From Trissonchulus latispiculum (lineage: Eukaryota; Nematoda; Enoplea; Enoplida; Ironidae): 64,000 nt of DNA. Both the position numbers and the translations under genes were made by a program. The DNA is taken from assembly GCA_030248195.1 (NCBI GenBank), contig JASAND010012840.1, forward strand, positions 1-64,000. The letters are read 5' to 3'. This document shows, piece after piece, positions 11,613 to 23,938 of the stretch; within the stretch, counting starts at the first letter, position 1; the number at the start of each line of letters is the position of its first letter. The notes beneath the pieces were generated by a model. It did no database searches, was not told the DNA's origin, and saw nothing but the letters and a program-made list of their open reading frames with translations.

Positions 11613-13120
11613 AAAAATTCCGGATTTTTCAGAATTTTCGAAACCTCGAGTTCCTGACGACTGTAAAATAAATACATTGTTGTGGTTTACTCCAAAGGAT
11701 AATCTTCTATAAACGGTCATATTTGTATACACATTTGTTCACCATACTTCTAATGAGCGTGACAAAGTTGCATTGCAGCAATTTGAACAATGAAAAGAAG
11801 ATCCCCTTAATTTGATGAATTTCTGAGCGGATAATCCACACCACAATTCGACCATCCTTAGCCTCTTCAAAGTGCTTTCCTTAAATTGGAGACCCTATGC
11901 ACCTTCCTGTGACATGATCCTACTGATCTGTAAGTAACACGCCCGATGACGCCCGCCGTCACCTATATCAGTCTGGCAGAGTGGTCACCAAATGATTGCA
12001 CGTAACCGATATGAGTCTATGTGTTCTGCAAGGCATGAAACCTGTCGGTTAGCACGTATAATTAGTTTTCAGATAGACATATTACGATTGTACGTTTTCC
12101 AGTGATTGATTCTACAACCTTCTAAACTGTATTCGAAAAACAGTATACTTAGTTTTTTAGGTAATGGTAAATCAGTTACTAACTTGTCTAACAGTTGAAT
12201 AAAATTTAGTGCAGACAACACAAAGCACCATTAAATTTGCTGAAATATTGCACACTTACGCACAAGCCACCACTAAATATGTGTGCAAAAACCAGTAACT
12301 ACAACCCGCCACTATTCTGTCTTTATCTCTCTTTAAGGTGATCAGACGCGGCAGATGCACTGTCAAGTGGATGTAACAGTTGAATTCAATTTAGCGCAGA
12401 CACCGCAAGGGATCATTAAATTTGCTGAAATTTTGCACACATATTACGAATATATGTTTCTGTTACTGGACCAAAATCTGTGTGAGACCCGTTTACTGAG
12501 CGCCTGCTATGATCCGAAATGTCGATTTTCGTGAATGCTAGTTTTCTGGGCCGCTGTCAATGTTTTGACTTCACAGTCATAATTAGAGCATGCAGCACCA
12601 TTTAATGTATGTTGTTTAGAAGCTCTTTAAAAGAGCTTTCGAACGGTGTATAGACCATCATCCTACGAAAAATGAGTTGAGAGTAATGGACCGAAATATC
12701 AGCGCTCGTCCTGTCCTAAAACCGCAGACAGGGCTCCTAACTTAAAGTAGCCATAGCTCGAAATTGGCTGAGCCAAATGCAATAATATTTTGCCTGGTTG
12801 GTACATTCCATAGGACCATCAAACTGGCCGAGTTTGAGCAAATTCTATTTTTTGACCCATCGCGGCTTCTATGTAGCCATGTCTGAACCACTGAGAAATC
12901 GACTGATATATATATATATACGTATATATGAACGAACGCATACGTATACAAGTTCAATATATGGTTTTTCTCCCCTCATTGTGAACTGAGGAGAGCGAAG
13001 AAGTGTGCCAAAAACAAATTAGACTTCAATGTTTGTTCACCTCAGCCCTTTAGGAGAGGATCGGGGCGACCGAGAGCAGGCGACATGCCCTCTGGTCTGG
13101 TTCAGTTCATCAATTTTTAG

Positions 13121-13744
13121 GCAAGAAGTAGAAGGAACGCAAAAAACAGAGAAGAATAAGTGGATGGAGAGTAGAAAAAGAAAAAGGACTAAATTGGTTC
13201 ATTGCCTGTCCAAACCGTTGAATTTCTCTGACAAACTCCAGTCAGAGAATGACAAACAAAAATTTGAAAGCCCTGCTGTGAAAGTTAAAAAATACGTATA
13301 TATATCTTACTACCACCTACCAAGATTACTTGGCTTTTTCATAGGCAAAACTTTCTGCAGGGGGGAATCTGGGGGGGCAGGTCTGGACGGGACACAGATT
13401 TCAAAGTCTTGTCAAGTCATCTTTGAGCATTATATATATATATATATATTAACGTTTCTCCAGGCAAAATATATACGCAAAAATACTAACTTTTGGCTCT
13501 TCCACCTTCCTCCGTGATGCCCCTCCAGCCCTTTAAATGCCTTAATAAGTGTATGCTTATACATGCCCAAAGTATAGATTTCAAATTTAATTCAATTTTC
13601 TGTCCAATTTTCATTTGAAGGTTTCCCTTCAGTTCTCCGCCATTTTTGAAAAAAACACTGCTCACAGGAGCACTCCCCAGTCCGTTTCACTCCAGTCTTA
13701 TTTTGACCCATTCCATAAATATATACACACGTACACAGCACACG

Positions 13745-13780
<36 letters not shown>

Positions 13781-14134
13781 AATATATGCACCATCCTGTA
13801 TCAGGACTCCGTATAATCCGTTATATCTAGTGTATAATATAGACTTACCCAGATTAGTATAGGTGCATGTTATACTTGCCATACGTTACGTACGAAAACA
13901 AAAAGTATCATGAGCATGCGCACATACGTACGTACGTATAAAACGAATACAAAATTATATATATACTTCCAGGTTCTAAAGAAAAGTGTGGTACGAAAGG
14001 CAAGAAAAATGCCAGTTTGGTGCAGGAGCTCTGAGAAGGAAGGCGTTAGGATAGGACTAGGCTACACAACGGCCGACAAATCAAGGCAAAGTTCAACTAA
14101 ATGCATCAATTTGAAGTTTCATTTGAAATTTTAA
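13121..14134 (+). CDS. Candidate two-exon gene fragment, unknown product
   Basis: I do not recognise this. A possible exon at 13,121-13,295 follows a TTTTTAG acceptor and ends at a GTATAT donor. It encodes a lysine-rich, hydrophilic stretch of 58 codons. A second open stretch at 13,973-14,134 follows a CTTCCAG acceptor, continues in the matching phase and ends at TAA. Codon composition is less AT-biased than the surroundings. There is no domain match and no start was found, so this may be chance. Confidence 0.22.
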
Positions 14135-15380
14135 TCTAAACGTATATATATCTAACAAAATACTGACTACGCCAAAACATCACAGACCTACTACTATGAT
14201 ACATATCTATCTATCTGGATCTAGGTATGTACATAATCTAAGGCGACCCCCAAGACTGCGAGTGCCCTGTTAAGAAAGCCAAAGGACGAGAAGCAGAGAG
14301 GGAGGTGGACAGCTGTCTTTTTTCCGTCACAAAAATATGACACTTCACAGCTCCCACTCTAAACAAATCAAATGGCAAAGCATAAGTTTGTAAACGGGAA
14401 GAAGCTAGGAGCAGGGGGGGGGGCAGGGCTCAAAAACGACACAAGAGAGGCCGAGGCAGCAAAAGGAGCAACAATTTGATGCAATAATCATATATATATA
14501 TGCACCCTGGATTCCCATATTACGTGTATATATATTTATATAATTCTTAAATTAGTATACTCAACTTTACATTTAATCAAAGCTAAGATAATATGAGTGT
14601 ACGTAGGAAATCTGATTAAACTTTGTGCTAAATGCTAGATAAACTGCAAAGTTTATTGTGAAGCCTCATTAAGCAGCCGTCATCACATATCAAAACAAAA
14701 AGCCATATAGATTAATTGAGGGGGGTTGCGCACTGCATAGGACAAGGAAAAGGGCCACAGCAAAAGAGGGACTCAAGTTAACACGCACAATTGTCGTATC
14801 TAATTTCACGCTTCCCTGGACAACATCCCTTACCAGATTAAGCATGTACGTAGGCAGGCGGACCCACAGACCAGTGAGTGTGCCTGTCTATTATACAATG
14901 GGCTTAGTCTATGCGTATATAATTGTTATATATATCATGACTAATATATATACGTCTTTGATCAGTCGAGAATAAAAAGGCTTCCCCCCCCCCCCAGATT
15001 TGATCTCAAAAATTACAGAACAGAAAGCTGGCAGAATTTCACTATATACTATACGTACATTTCTTCAGGTGTTTACAGGAATATAAACTTTGGGTCCTAC
15101 AAAGAGCAACTGAGCTGATATTAGAAAAAAGACATCCGGTATATATCAATGCTTCAGGCGGCCGCAGCTGAGACAAACGGCAGAACCCAATAAAATATAT
15201 CGATGGAAGCAATGACTGGTTAACCCTCATTATCTCAGATGCGAGCACGAAAGTCAACCAATCAACCTCCCCTACATGGCAGCTGCACCCAACCAAACCC
15301 AAATGGAACATCTCCACAATGACACAAGTTTAAGTAACATGATTTACGTATATATATATTTACACAAAATCTTAACCTAC

Positions 15381-15480
15381 CGTCCTTTGCAACAATAAGA
15401 ACGTATTTATCCAATAAGAGAGTAAAAATCATCAGAATCGAATTGATAATGACGGCGCAAACGTTGCATCCCTGATCCAT
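15381..15480 (-). CDS. Candidate first coding exon with a membrane segment
   Basis: An ATG at 15,480 opens 33 codons starting MDQGCNVCAV, then a strongly hydrophobic stretch, then KDG. The frame runs into a GTAGGT donor just below 15,381. This has the shape of a small membrane-protein first exon. I could not identify the next exon or the protein family. Confidence 0.22.
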
Positions 15481-15750
15481 AGTGAGTGCAACAGAGGCTA
15501 TCAAAAGCTCAGGATAAAAATCTCATCTGGTATATATATGTACACGTATATATATTATATCCACAATTCGCAGCTATATATTAAATGTCCAAAAGGGCTG
15601 CAATATCGGGGATAACAGTAAAAGGGCCATTTCTACGACTAGCTACAGAATAAATCATTGTGGATTTATACGGAGAATACTTTAATTTCTATAAATAATA
15701 ATATTAGAATTATATATATTACATAACACATGAACAATAAAATCTGTGCA

Positions 15751-15822
<72 letters not shown>

Positions 15823-18467
15823 GAAATATATACGTATGTTACGTACGTACGTATATATATGCGTATATTTTTCAGCATAAAACCTAAAACAAATTATCAG
15901 CGGAAAAGAAGCGGAATTAAGAAAAAGTGAGAGAAAGAGGGAAAGAAGAAAGGTGGTAACACTATCCAATTCAAAGATAAAAGACCAAAGAAGAAAACCA
16001 ATTAACAAAACCAAACCTAAGATACGAAAGTCGGCTTTCTTAAGTTCAGACTTCCAACCTAACCTTCTCATTTATCCAATCCTAAAATCCATTTATTTCA
16101 CAGCTCGTATATATTTTTTACAATATCAGCTTCAAAGCAAGGACATTCCAATTTGCTGCTTTCAGAAAAGTACGCCAGTAAACTTTACACATTAATTCAA
16201 ATATTGCTCATTAAGCAAACAGATTGATAAATATTTTGAAACAAACAATGAAACCACCCTCTAGCAGTTGACCCGGTATAAGGTACCGTATCGCCGATAC
16301 GTAGGCCGCTCAACAAAATCCAAGACGAAAGGAGGGACCTGATGAAATTAAAATCGACCATAAAAAATGAATCAAGAATTTGTGTTGAGCATAAAACGAC
16401 CTATTGTTCTTTTTAAGTGAGAGTCGTGAGCAAAGTTAAAGTGTTAACGGTTCAGAAAACGTTTAAAAGTTAGACAAACAAAAATTAGTGTAAACGTATT
16501 TGCTAAAAGAAAACATACGTATATACGACGCACATGTCACATTTATCCACTCAACGAAACTGCCATCTCACAACTAAATTACAAATGTGCAATAATTGCA
16601 AAAACCCAGGCAGGAGACATGGACGGCGACAAACTCATTTAAGCATTTTTTGTTAAAGCATTAAGCTTTAAGTGATTCGATTCTAAGACTGGCATTAAAG
16701 AATTCAAGAATAGCTTAAATTATATAGCTCTAAAATAATTTTTCTACAAAGTATGTAACAAAAACAGAATTATACTCACAGAAAAGTAGTGAGATACAAA
16801 AATAAGAAAGACTATTTTCATCAACATTATGTAATTATGTAAATACGCATATGCCCGAAAATAACACCGTCCAAACCAGGAGCAAAAAAACTTAAAAATA
16901 TTTGCTAGAAAACCATCTACGATAAGAAATGTTCAGTTAGGAAAATGCTACAGACACAGAGCACCAGTAGAGAGAAAGAGAGTAGAGAAATAGGGTTACA
17001 CCTTAATAATCATGTTTTCTAGGCAGGCCTTCCCTTCCACTCAACTCAGTCAAAATTAACAGACAACCAATGCTAGAAAGAAGAGCAGAGCGCCCAACAA
17101 CGGAGAAAAGAACTGATCTAGACTAACACCAATTTTACAACTCAATAGAACAAAACAAACGCTGCAGCTAAAAAACTGCTACATACTACTGAAGTGTTCA
17201 GTTAGAAATTCTGAATTTTGTCTTTAAAAGCCCGTCAATTAGAACGTTTTAAACGCCCCCCCCCCAACTTCTGTTGTTGTGAAGTGAGGAGACCCCACTA
17301 CAACAAACTTTCATTACACTTGACAGGATTGATTCCTCCATGATAATCTTCGCTGACGGAGGTGGGGAGGGAGCGGAGGAGTAATTGGGAAATTTTGTGG
17401 TCAACCCACCCCCCCCCTTCCCCGTCCGTCGTCCTCCTCCTCGCCCACCCCTCCCCACCCACCCAACACCAATACTAACCAACCCATACGACCCCGACTC
17501 GACTCCCCCGAATTCGAATCTCAGGCATTACAGAAATAATGTCATTAAAAAGCAAAATTAAAAAGCGTGTTTGCAAAAAAAACCAAGTCCTTTATGCGTA
17601 TTTGAAGTTCTACGCATTTTAACACTATTTTAGAATGATCTTAAGCCAAAATTTGTAAAAATTCTTCCCAAAATTTGCAATTCTTAGCAAACTTTAGCTA
17701 AGTGTTTGGCGAAGTCGAATTCCGGAAGGATTTGCATGTAAAATTTGGGGGGGGGGGAGAATTGGAATATTACGTATAGACTGTAAAACACTGTTAAATA
17801 TGACCTATCCAATGTTAGCCCTTGCATCACGAACAGATGTGAAGTAACACATGTTTGTTCAGGATTCTTTACAACAAAACTTCCGTTTGTTCGTGCGTTG
17901 CTTAAAATTTATTAAAACTTATGTGTGCCGTTAACTTCATGCTAGTCCCACCCCCATACTCAATAAACCTGAGAAATTTATCACTGTTAAAAAGGGTTCT
18001 TTTGTTTACAAAACAATCGTTCAATCAGAAATCTTCCGGGGTAGATAAACAAGTTATGAATTTTTAATTTGTTGTCAAAGGTACGGCTTTCTTCAGAGTC
18101 GGCGGTTTTGCTGGAGGTGATTTGGAAATAAAAAGTAATAAATGTAAATGGAGTTTAGATTTTTTGAAATAAGTTTAAACAAACTCCTAGATAAACGAAA
18201 ATATTGTTTTGGACAATTCTGAGCAAATGTGAAGAACAAATAGTGTGGGGGCAACTTCTGATAGGTCTAAATATACCAATTCAAAATTTTCTTTGAAAAC
18301 TTACAGGGTTTTATACAATCCAAAATCAAATGCGAAAACTAATTCCGAAATATTTAGGACTTCAGTAGTATTTAAATAAACAAACAAATAATTATTTAGT
18401 AAAATCGTTACTGTAAATCCTAACGTGAGTAATACCTACACGGTTCTCTGCCTCTTTAGGAGAACTG

Positions 18468-19533
18468 GGTGATTGTTTGGTATGCGCACACCTTACAAAA
18501 TTTTCAAGTTTCTCAAAACCATCTACTTTGGTATGCGCACACCTTACAAATTAAGAGACATACGGTAAAAGGCATCTACTTCGGTATGCGCACACTTTAC
18601 AAAATTACAATTTTCTCAAAACCATCTACTTTGGTATGCGCACACCTTACAAAACGGTTCTCTACTGTATATTCCCAAATATTTTCTGGTCAGTTTTCAA
18701 CTATTTCTTGTTAATTGTTCTGGAGTTCACAAGCTTCACAATTATTGAAATGATCAAATTCAAAGCACTTAATGCAGAACATTATGAAACATTTTAAAAA
18801 AGTTATCCACAGGAAACTATCGCTGGAGTTCTGCCAAAAAGTGCAAGAATGGACGCTTTCTGTGACAAGCGAACCAACAATGGGTGGCCAAATGTCCCGG
18901 CAGAAGATTACCACAAATTCCTCGTTTTCGTCTCAGCAGGTTGGTCTTCGGGGCTCTCCAATGAGTTTTTATCCGTTGAGTATTGGCACCGTTAATCGGA
19001 TTAACAAAATTTTGTGAGTGGTTAACAGTTCTGTGGAAATACTGTCCCCAGGTAGGAATAACGGCCATAGGCTCGCCCGCCACTCATCACTGATGATTGT
19101 GGTTCTTGGGGCAATGTGTTGCTGAACCAAAGGCATGAAAAATGAGCTGAGGTTTTCTGTCGGCTGAGAAATATGCAGCAAAATTCTCAAACGCTTCATA
19201 ATGTACTGCCTTAAGGTTGGGGGGAAGAAATGCAGATGCAGAAAATGCAGAAAACACTTAATGCAGAAAAGACCAAATCTCTGCGCCAAAAAATCTCGAC
19301 ACTGGCAAAAGATTCCAAGTGACATTGGGTATCGTATCGAATTTTCTCTAGAACCGTAAAAGATCCGACGTAAATTTTATAAACTTGTTAAAATATCCCA
19401 CTTGGACAATAACAACCAGAAAATATTAGGGAATATACAGTAGAGAACCGTTTTGTAAGTGTGCGCATACCAAAGTAGATGGTTTTGAGAAACTTGAAAA
19501 TTTTCTAAGGTGTGCGCATACCAAACAATCACC
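18468..19533 (-). mobile_element. Merlin-type DNA transposon, degenerate
   Basis: Inverted ends GGTGATTGTTTGGTATGCGC (left end reads GGGTGATT) are flanked by a perfect 8-bp duplication GAGAACTG (18,460-18,467 and 19,534-19,541). Four copies of a TTTGGTATGCGCACACCTTA repeat lie inside the left end (TATGCGCAC at 18,481, 18,532, 18,585 and 18,635). Two lie in the right end. A broken ISXO2/IS1016-type transposase lies between. Merlin elements carry this transposase class and make 8-bp duplications, so identity rests on three agreeing features. Confidence 0.92.
18817..19325 (-). pseudogene. Merlin (ISXO2-like, DDE) transposase remnant
   Basis: Two overlapping minus-strand frames carry successive parts of the catalytic core of the ISXO2-like transposase family. 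The upstream frame has LVQQHIAPRTTIISDEWRA, which contains the SDEWRA aspartate motif. The downstream frame has RTVNHSQNFVNPINGANTQR followed by IKTHWR, then a basic LLRRKRG and a PGHLA segment. The shift between frames falls near 19,060-19,085. The residue before THWR is Lys where the family usually has Glu, so a catalytic residue also seems lost. The element cannot make a working protein. The N-terminal part is not recognisable. Confidence 0.88.
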
Positions 19534-20010
19534 GAGAACTGTGTGTGGGTTTCCTGTGGTATTAGGTACCATCGGATTCTTTAGCCAAAGGAATCGGGTT
19601 ACATATCAGTCACTGTGATGTAATCCTGCCTGTAAGTATGCTTTTTCAATATCTGAAACCAACCCTATTCGGTCCATTCTAATTTCTAAATATCACAAGA
19701 AGTCCACACAAGTCCCCTAAAATGACAATATATACCTCTGCAGAAGCATGCATTCAAACTAGGATTAGCTTTTTTACCTTTAGCAGATGCGCCATAAACG
19801 ATGCGGACTTTTGTTGCAGTCTTTTTGTGGTACTATACTGGTGGGGTATATAATCTTTGCTTTCTTTTTGCTTGTTATCCACCGCATCAATGATACCTTT
19901 ATTTAGTTGGTACTGTACTAACTAGTGTGTCGTACTTGGACAACAGATCCTTGTCTGCACCTAGCTTCTTTACAAGACTTGAGGCGTGACCATAAATCAT
20001 TGGTAGAATA

Positions 20011-20822
20011 GATGCGCCCAATAGGCGTCACCTTTCGTCCACTTATACAATGTGTTCATTTTGACATATATACTGTAACTTTTGAAAGATCAAAGTTTAT
20101 GAAATGGAACTTTACAGAGGTCTCAAGTACCTCTGCTTCTGCATTTCTGAATTTGACTGTATTAGATAAAGCATACCGTAAGTTATAGCTCTTTTTTATC
20201 AAAAAGGTGCAGTTTTTCGCTGTCAAAAGGTTGTCAAACTTGGTATTAGATTGCTCAGGATTATTCCTAGGAATGTGTTTCTGCACTAAGTTTTGTAGGC
20301 TTTGTCATAGAGACAGTATTTCCATTTATTTGAAACAAATTTAAATGCAAATGATACAAATGCACATTAGGGATATTTGTTCAAAAAGTTAATTTACGGC
20401 GACGCACTTTGGGCACTGATTACTTACTAGTTCCATTAAAAGCGGAATTTCTTAGATCTAGTAAGCTGAAATCAGGAATTGTTTATATTTTTAGAATCAG
20501 CAGCAGATTCCAACAAACAATTTCATAGCTGACACATTAAACGTTGTTAAGTAGTATTAGGTTATTAGGCGCATAAAACCGAATTTGGGACACTGCTTAA
20601 AATTTGGTGGGCGCGCGTGTTTTATTCAAAGCATATTGAATTCTGTAGCATTGCGCACTATTAAAAAAGTTTTAATAAATGATTTTTACACAATTGTATA
20701 AAGCTCGAACAGACTTGCTCACAAGTGCAAAAACTTTAGGATATCTCCCATTTTATAGCGCACCAAATAACTTTAAACGGCTCAGAGACGCGCTTTGGGG
20801 TGTGATGCAGATTGGGTGTATC
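20011..20822. mobile_element. TA-flanked MITE, GATGCGCCCAAT ends (copy 1)
   Basis: The ends GATGCGCCCAATAGGCGTCACC and ATTGGGTGTATC (inverted) are flanked by TA on both sides, as in Tc1/mariner-like elements. The interior aligns with 26,731-27,870, including GCAGAGGTACTTGAGA and the TTTAAACGGCTCAGAGACGCG-type subterminal block. There is no coding frame. Confidence 0.75.
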
Positions 20823-21395
20823 TAATTCGATTTGGCTAAAGGATTGTCTGGAGAGTTGCACCCGTATGAATTTAGTTTTTGTGGGTTTGAACACCATGAA
20901 CAAAGGTCAGCATGGACCAGACATGTGCAGGAGGGAAAGTTCCTAGGGGGTGAACCGCCGGAGGCCGCCGGAAAACCGGATTTTTCCGTTTTTTGCCCCA
21001 AACCGAAAAAATCCGGATTCTTGGGGGGGGGGGGTGAGTCACCCCTCAGTTGTACGGCCGATGAGACTCCATCCTAGTTGAGATCCAGACCTTGTTGTAT
21101 TGTGAGTAATCCCCCTGTAAAGTTGTCTGCTCCAATGAGGAGATCCATTGTCTGGTCACTTGCCTGTTGGGGTATGGTATCTGCTCTCCCAAGAGATCCC
21201 CAGCACCAAGCTCTGCTTCCATGCTCTGACCGCTGCACTACCTCTCGCTTTCATGACGACAACGCCACCTAGCGACGGAAATGTCTGGAATGCACCTCGT
21301 TTCCGCATTGTAGACTTGTTTTGGTTTCCGCATTTCAGACTTAATTCCGTTTTCACATTTTAGACCGTGTTTCTGCTTCCATCTCTGCTTATTAC

Positions 21396-22891
21396 CAGGG
21401 CTTTTTTGCGTCCAGATGTGCGTCTGGACGCAAAGTTTCTTATCTGGACGCAATGAAATTTTAACGGGACGCAAGCTAGACGCAACATTATTTCGGAAGA
21501 AAATTCACTTTTGTAAGAGTAAAAACTTTAAATGTTTCCAGTACCAATTTTTCCGTTTTTTCCAAAAATGTCTTCGGATCCTGGGGGCTCCGCCACCAGA
21601 CCCCCGGCGTTTTTCACTTTGTCATGGAATGCCAAGGTGCAAGGTCATGCCTCAATGTTATTTGTTAAGTCGTTGTACACCTGTATCCATAGATCTTGTT
21701 GAACTCGTAAATTTCACATCAATAACTAAAGCATTACAATGTGCATAATCGTGAACATTTGAGTTTTTAACACATTTTTTGAAGAATAATACTACACCAC
21801 GCATACACGCTCTTGTATATTGATACCGACTTTATTCAAAATACAAAAATTTGCAGTTGCAATTTACGCAAAGAATGAAATAGCGTTAGATGCTTTAGTT
21901 AGATATGTGTAAGGGAAGCAGGCATAGGAAAGATTGATAAGCCTGCAATGGGAGTTGAGTTGATGGCCCTGTGGTGTAGTTGGTTAGCAATTAGCATATC
22001 TGCCGGAGTCAGAAGGGCCGTGGTTCGAAACCCGGCTGGCCCAATTCTTTACTTTCAATGGTGATTGAAAAAGCTGAACTTCCCTCTTCCCTTCTCTCTT
22101 ATAGGTTCTGGTTTCGTGGGTACGAGGGTGCCTGACGCCTCCCGTTTGGGCTTGTCCTTGGTTTCTTCTTGGTCCACCAGCCCTGGTAGAATAGCTACAT
22201 ATGTATAACAGATACCAAATTAATTTTTTTAAACATTTCCATTACGGATTTAATCCATAATTGCAAATAATCCCCAACTTCTGGGGGGAGCCGCCCCCCA
22301 GACCCCCCGGTGTTCACTTCCGATGCTGTTTTCAGGGATCAGTAGTTGTCAGAGTTTTCAAAACTGAATGTATGTTTGATATTTACTACCTTTTTCTCAA
22401 TGCTATCCCTAAATATTTCATTACGTTTTTCAATACTTTAATTAGTTTAACTATATTATATAACATTGAAATATCGGAATACTGTGTGTCAATAATGTTG
22501 AAAATTACTCAAGGTATTGCTTTAGATGCAACAGGTGCCAAATAAAATCTTTCTAAACATTTCCATTACGAATTTTTCTGGAATTGCAAAAAATTCTTCA
22601 ACTTCTGGAGGGGCTCCACTCCCCAGACCCCCCGCCGTGTACACTGGCCGCATCTATGTTCTATAGGTGCCCTTGTAATCGTGCATTACGGTTAAGCAGC
22701 ATCAACTTTCTAAATTGTCTAAATAGTGTTACACTAAAGAAATTACCAAATTTTTTATAAATAAATCAATTTTATGCACAGAAAACACGATAAAACAAAA
22801 ATTCTACCTGGACGCAAAATTTCTTAACTGGACGCAACTTAAACTTAGCGGGACGCAAGGTTGACGCAAATCCGAAAACCAAAAAACCCTG
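21396..22891. mobile_element. hAT-like element, GCGTCC word array (copy 1)
   Basis: The ends CAGGGCTTTTTTGCGTCCAG and CCAAAAAACCCTG are flanked by a perfect 8-bp duplication CTTATTAC (21,388-21,395 and 22,892-22,899). Subterminal zones repeat GCGTCC within TGGACGCAA, GGGACGCAAG and similar words. Inside are three copies of a self-complementary GGGGGTCTGGGGGGCGGAGC-type hairpin. A SINE-like insertion also lies inside. No transposase frame is visible. Confidence 0.9.
21913..22198 (+). mobile_element. tRNA-derived SINE inserted in the GCGTCC element
   Basis: The element copies near 25,400 and 29,290 lack this ~286-bp stretch, which gives an empty-site comparison. ATATGTGTAA (21,903) and ATATGTATAA (22,199) flank it, agreeing at 9 of 10 positions. 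Inside, a tRNA-like head (about 21,963-22,043) carries an A box TGGTGTAGTTGG and a B box GGTTCGAAACC. An unrelated pyrimidine-rich body follows. The acceptor stem does not pair well, so it is not a working tRNA gene. Confidence 0.7.
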
Positions 22892-23072
22892 CTTATTACA
22901 CCTAGTTTTCGTTTCTGTTTCCACTTCCGCTTTTTAGACAGATCCGTCAAGCATATGGTTAACAAATGTGAGACCTTGAGGCGGGACTTTTGAGCACCAA
23001 TCAGATTACGCCGTTGCAGTCGTTTAACCAATCGACTGCACTGAGATTTTAATAAGCATCACTCATGATTAA

Positions 23073-23938
23073 GGAGGGCGCTACTTGGGTTGAAAATTCG
23101 ACCCTCACCGATTTGGCTCAAATTGTGCTCATTGATAGTCCCTAGGGCCCTACACAATCCATTGAAATTTGGGATGATTTCGTCCAGGAATAAAAAAGTT
23201 ACAGCCATTCAAAATTTCCAATTCCTATTGAAAATGGCCTAAAATCGGAACTTTAGATTTTTCGCTTCTGACAACGATAACTTACTCAAATCAAAACCGT
23301 TTGAAACGTTCTATAGCTCATCTTGGAGCTAAATACAATATCTAAAACTTGTCGAAGAGCTTTTTACAAAATTCGTATCAATCCTTTTCGTGAGACAACC
23401 CCACAAACACAGAAATTGAATAATCACGAAGACACGGTTTTAGACCGATAACTTGAAACTGCTACAACATGGCCGTTTGGGCCAAAAGAAAAGTTGTTTA
23501 GAATTGAAAAGCTGTCGATCGATGTAGATATTATATATGCATATTTGTAAATTTCGAAAAATTTCGAAAATGTCACATTTTGACTAATTTTTGGGGCTGC
23601 TTTACAGAAACGATTATTACAACAGTTAGAAAACGAAATTTAAAACAAGCTCTTCGTCAAGTTTTAGATATTGTATTTAGCTACAAAATGAGCTATAGAA
23701 CGTTTCGAACGGTTTTGATTTGAGTAAGTTATCGTTGCCAGAAGCAAAAAATCTAAAGTTCCGATTCCGGGCCAATTTCAATAGGAACTGGAAACTTTGA
23801 ATGACTGTAACTTTTCTATTCCTGGACGAAATCGCCTCAAATTTCAATGGTTTGTGTAGGACCCTAAGGAGTATCAATGAGCACAATTTGAGCCAAATCG
23901 GTGAGGGTAGAATTTTTGACCCAAGTAGCGCTCCCCCC
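23073..23938. mobile_element. TTAA-flanked foldback (piggyBac-like MITE)
   Basis: About 310-bp inverted arms open with GGAGGGCGCTACTTGGGT and its complement. They are flanked by TTAA at 23,069-23,072 and 23,939-23,942. TTAA is the target used by piggyBac-type transposases. The arms are about 85-90% alike by eye, and the ~240-bp loop is non-coding. Confidence 0.75.

Larger units (their letters stand above)
7581..12917. mobile_element. 5.3-kb element with ~1-kb inverted arms
   Basis: The left arm (7581 to about 8629) reappears in reverse at about 11,615-12,917. Long stretches are nearly identical, for example around 7990-8120 against 12,370-12,490. Both outer ends carry a TATATATCAGTCGATTTCT-type sequence inside TA-rich DNA, so a TA target is possible but not proven. 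The right arm holds about 255 bp (11,940-12,195) that the left arm lacks. The ~3-kb loop carries further elements and no recognisable gene. A foldback-type DNA transposon fits best. Confidence 0.8.
12918..17700. other. AT-rich region, little annotated; TA and TACGTA words
   Basis: Pure TA tracts lie at 13,750-13,776 and 15,753-15,819. TACGTA/ACGTACGT words recur, for example at 13,926-13,940 and 15,840-15,853. G- or C-homopolymer runs occur near 14,416, 14,988, 17,255 and 17,407. Two weak exon candidates are listed separately. I see nothing else that can be supported. Confidence 0.4.

Noticed and set aside
18475..18655. Regularly spaced ~20-bp repeats as a CRISPR array
   Set aside because: They are subterminal repeats of a Merlin element in a eukaryotic genome; spacers are themselves similar and there are no cas genes.
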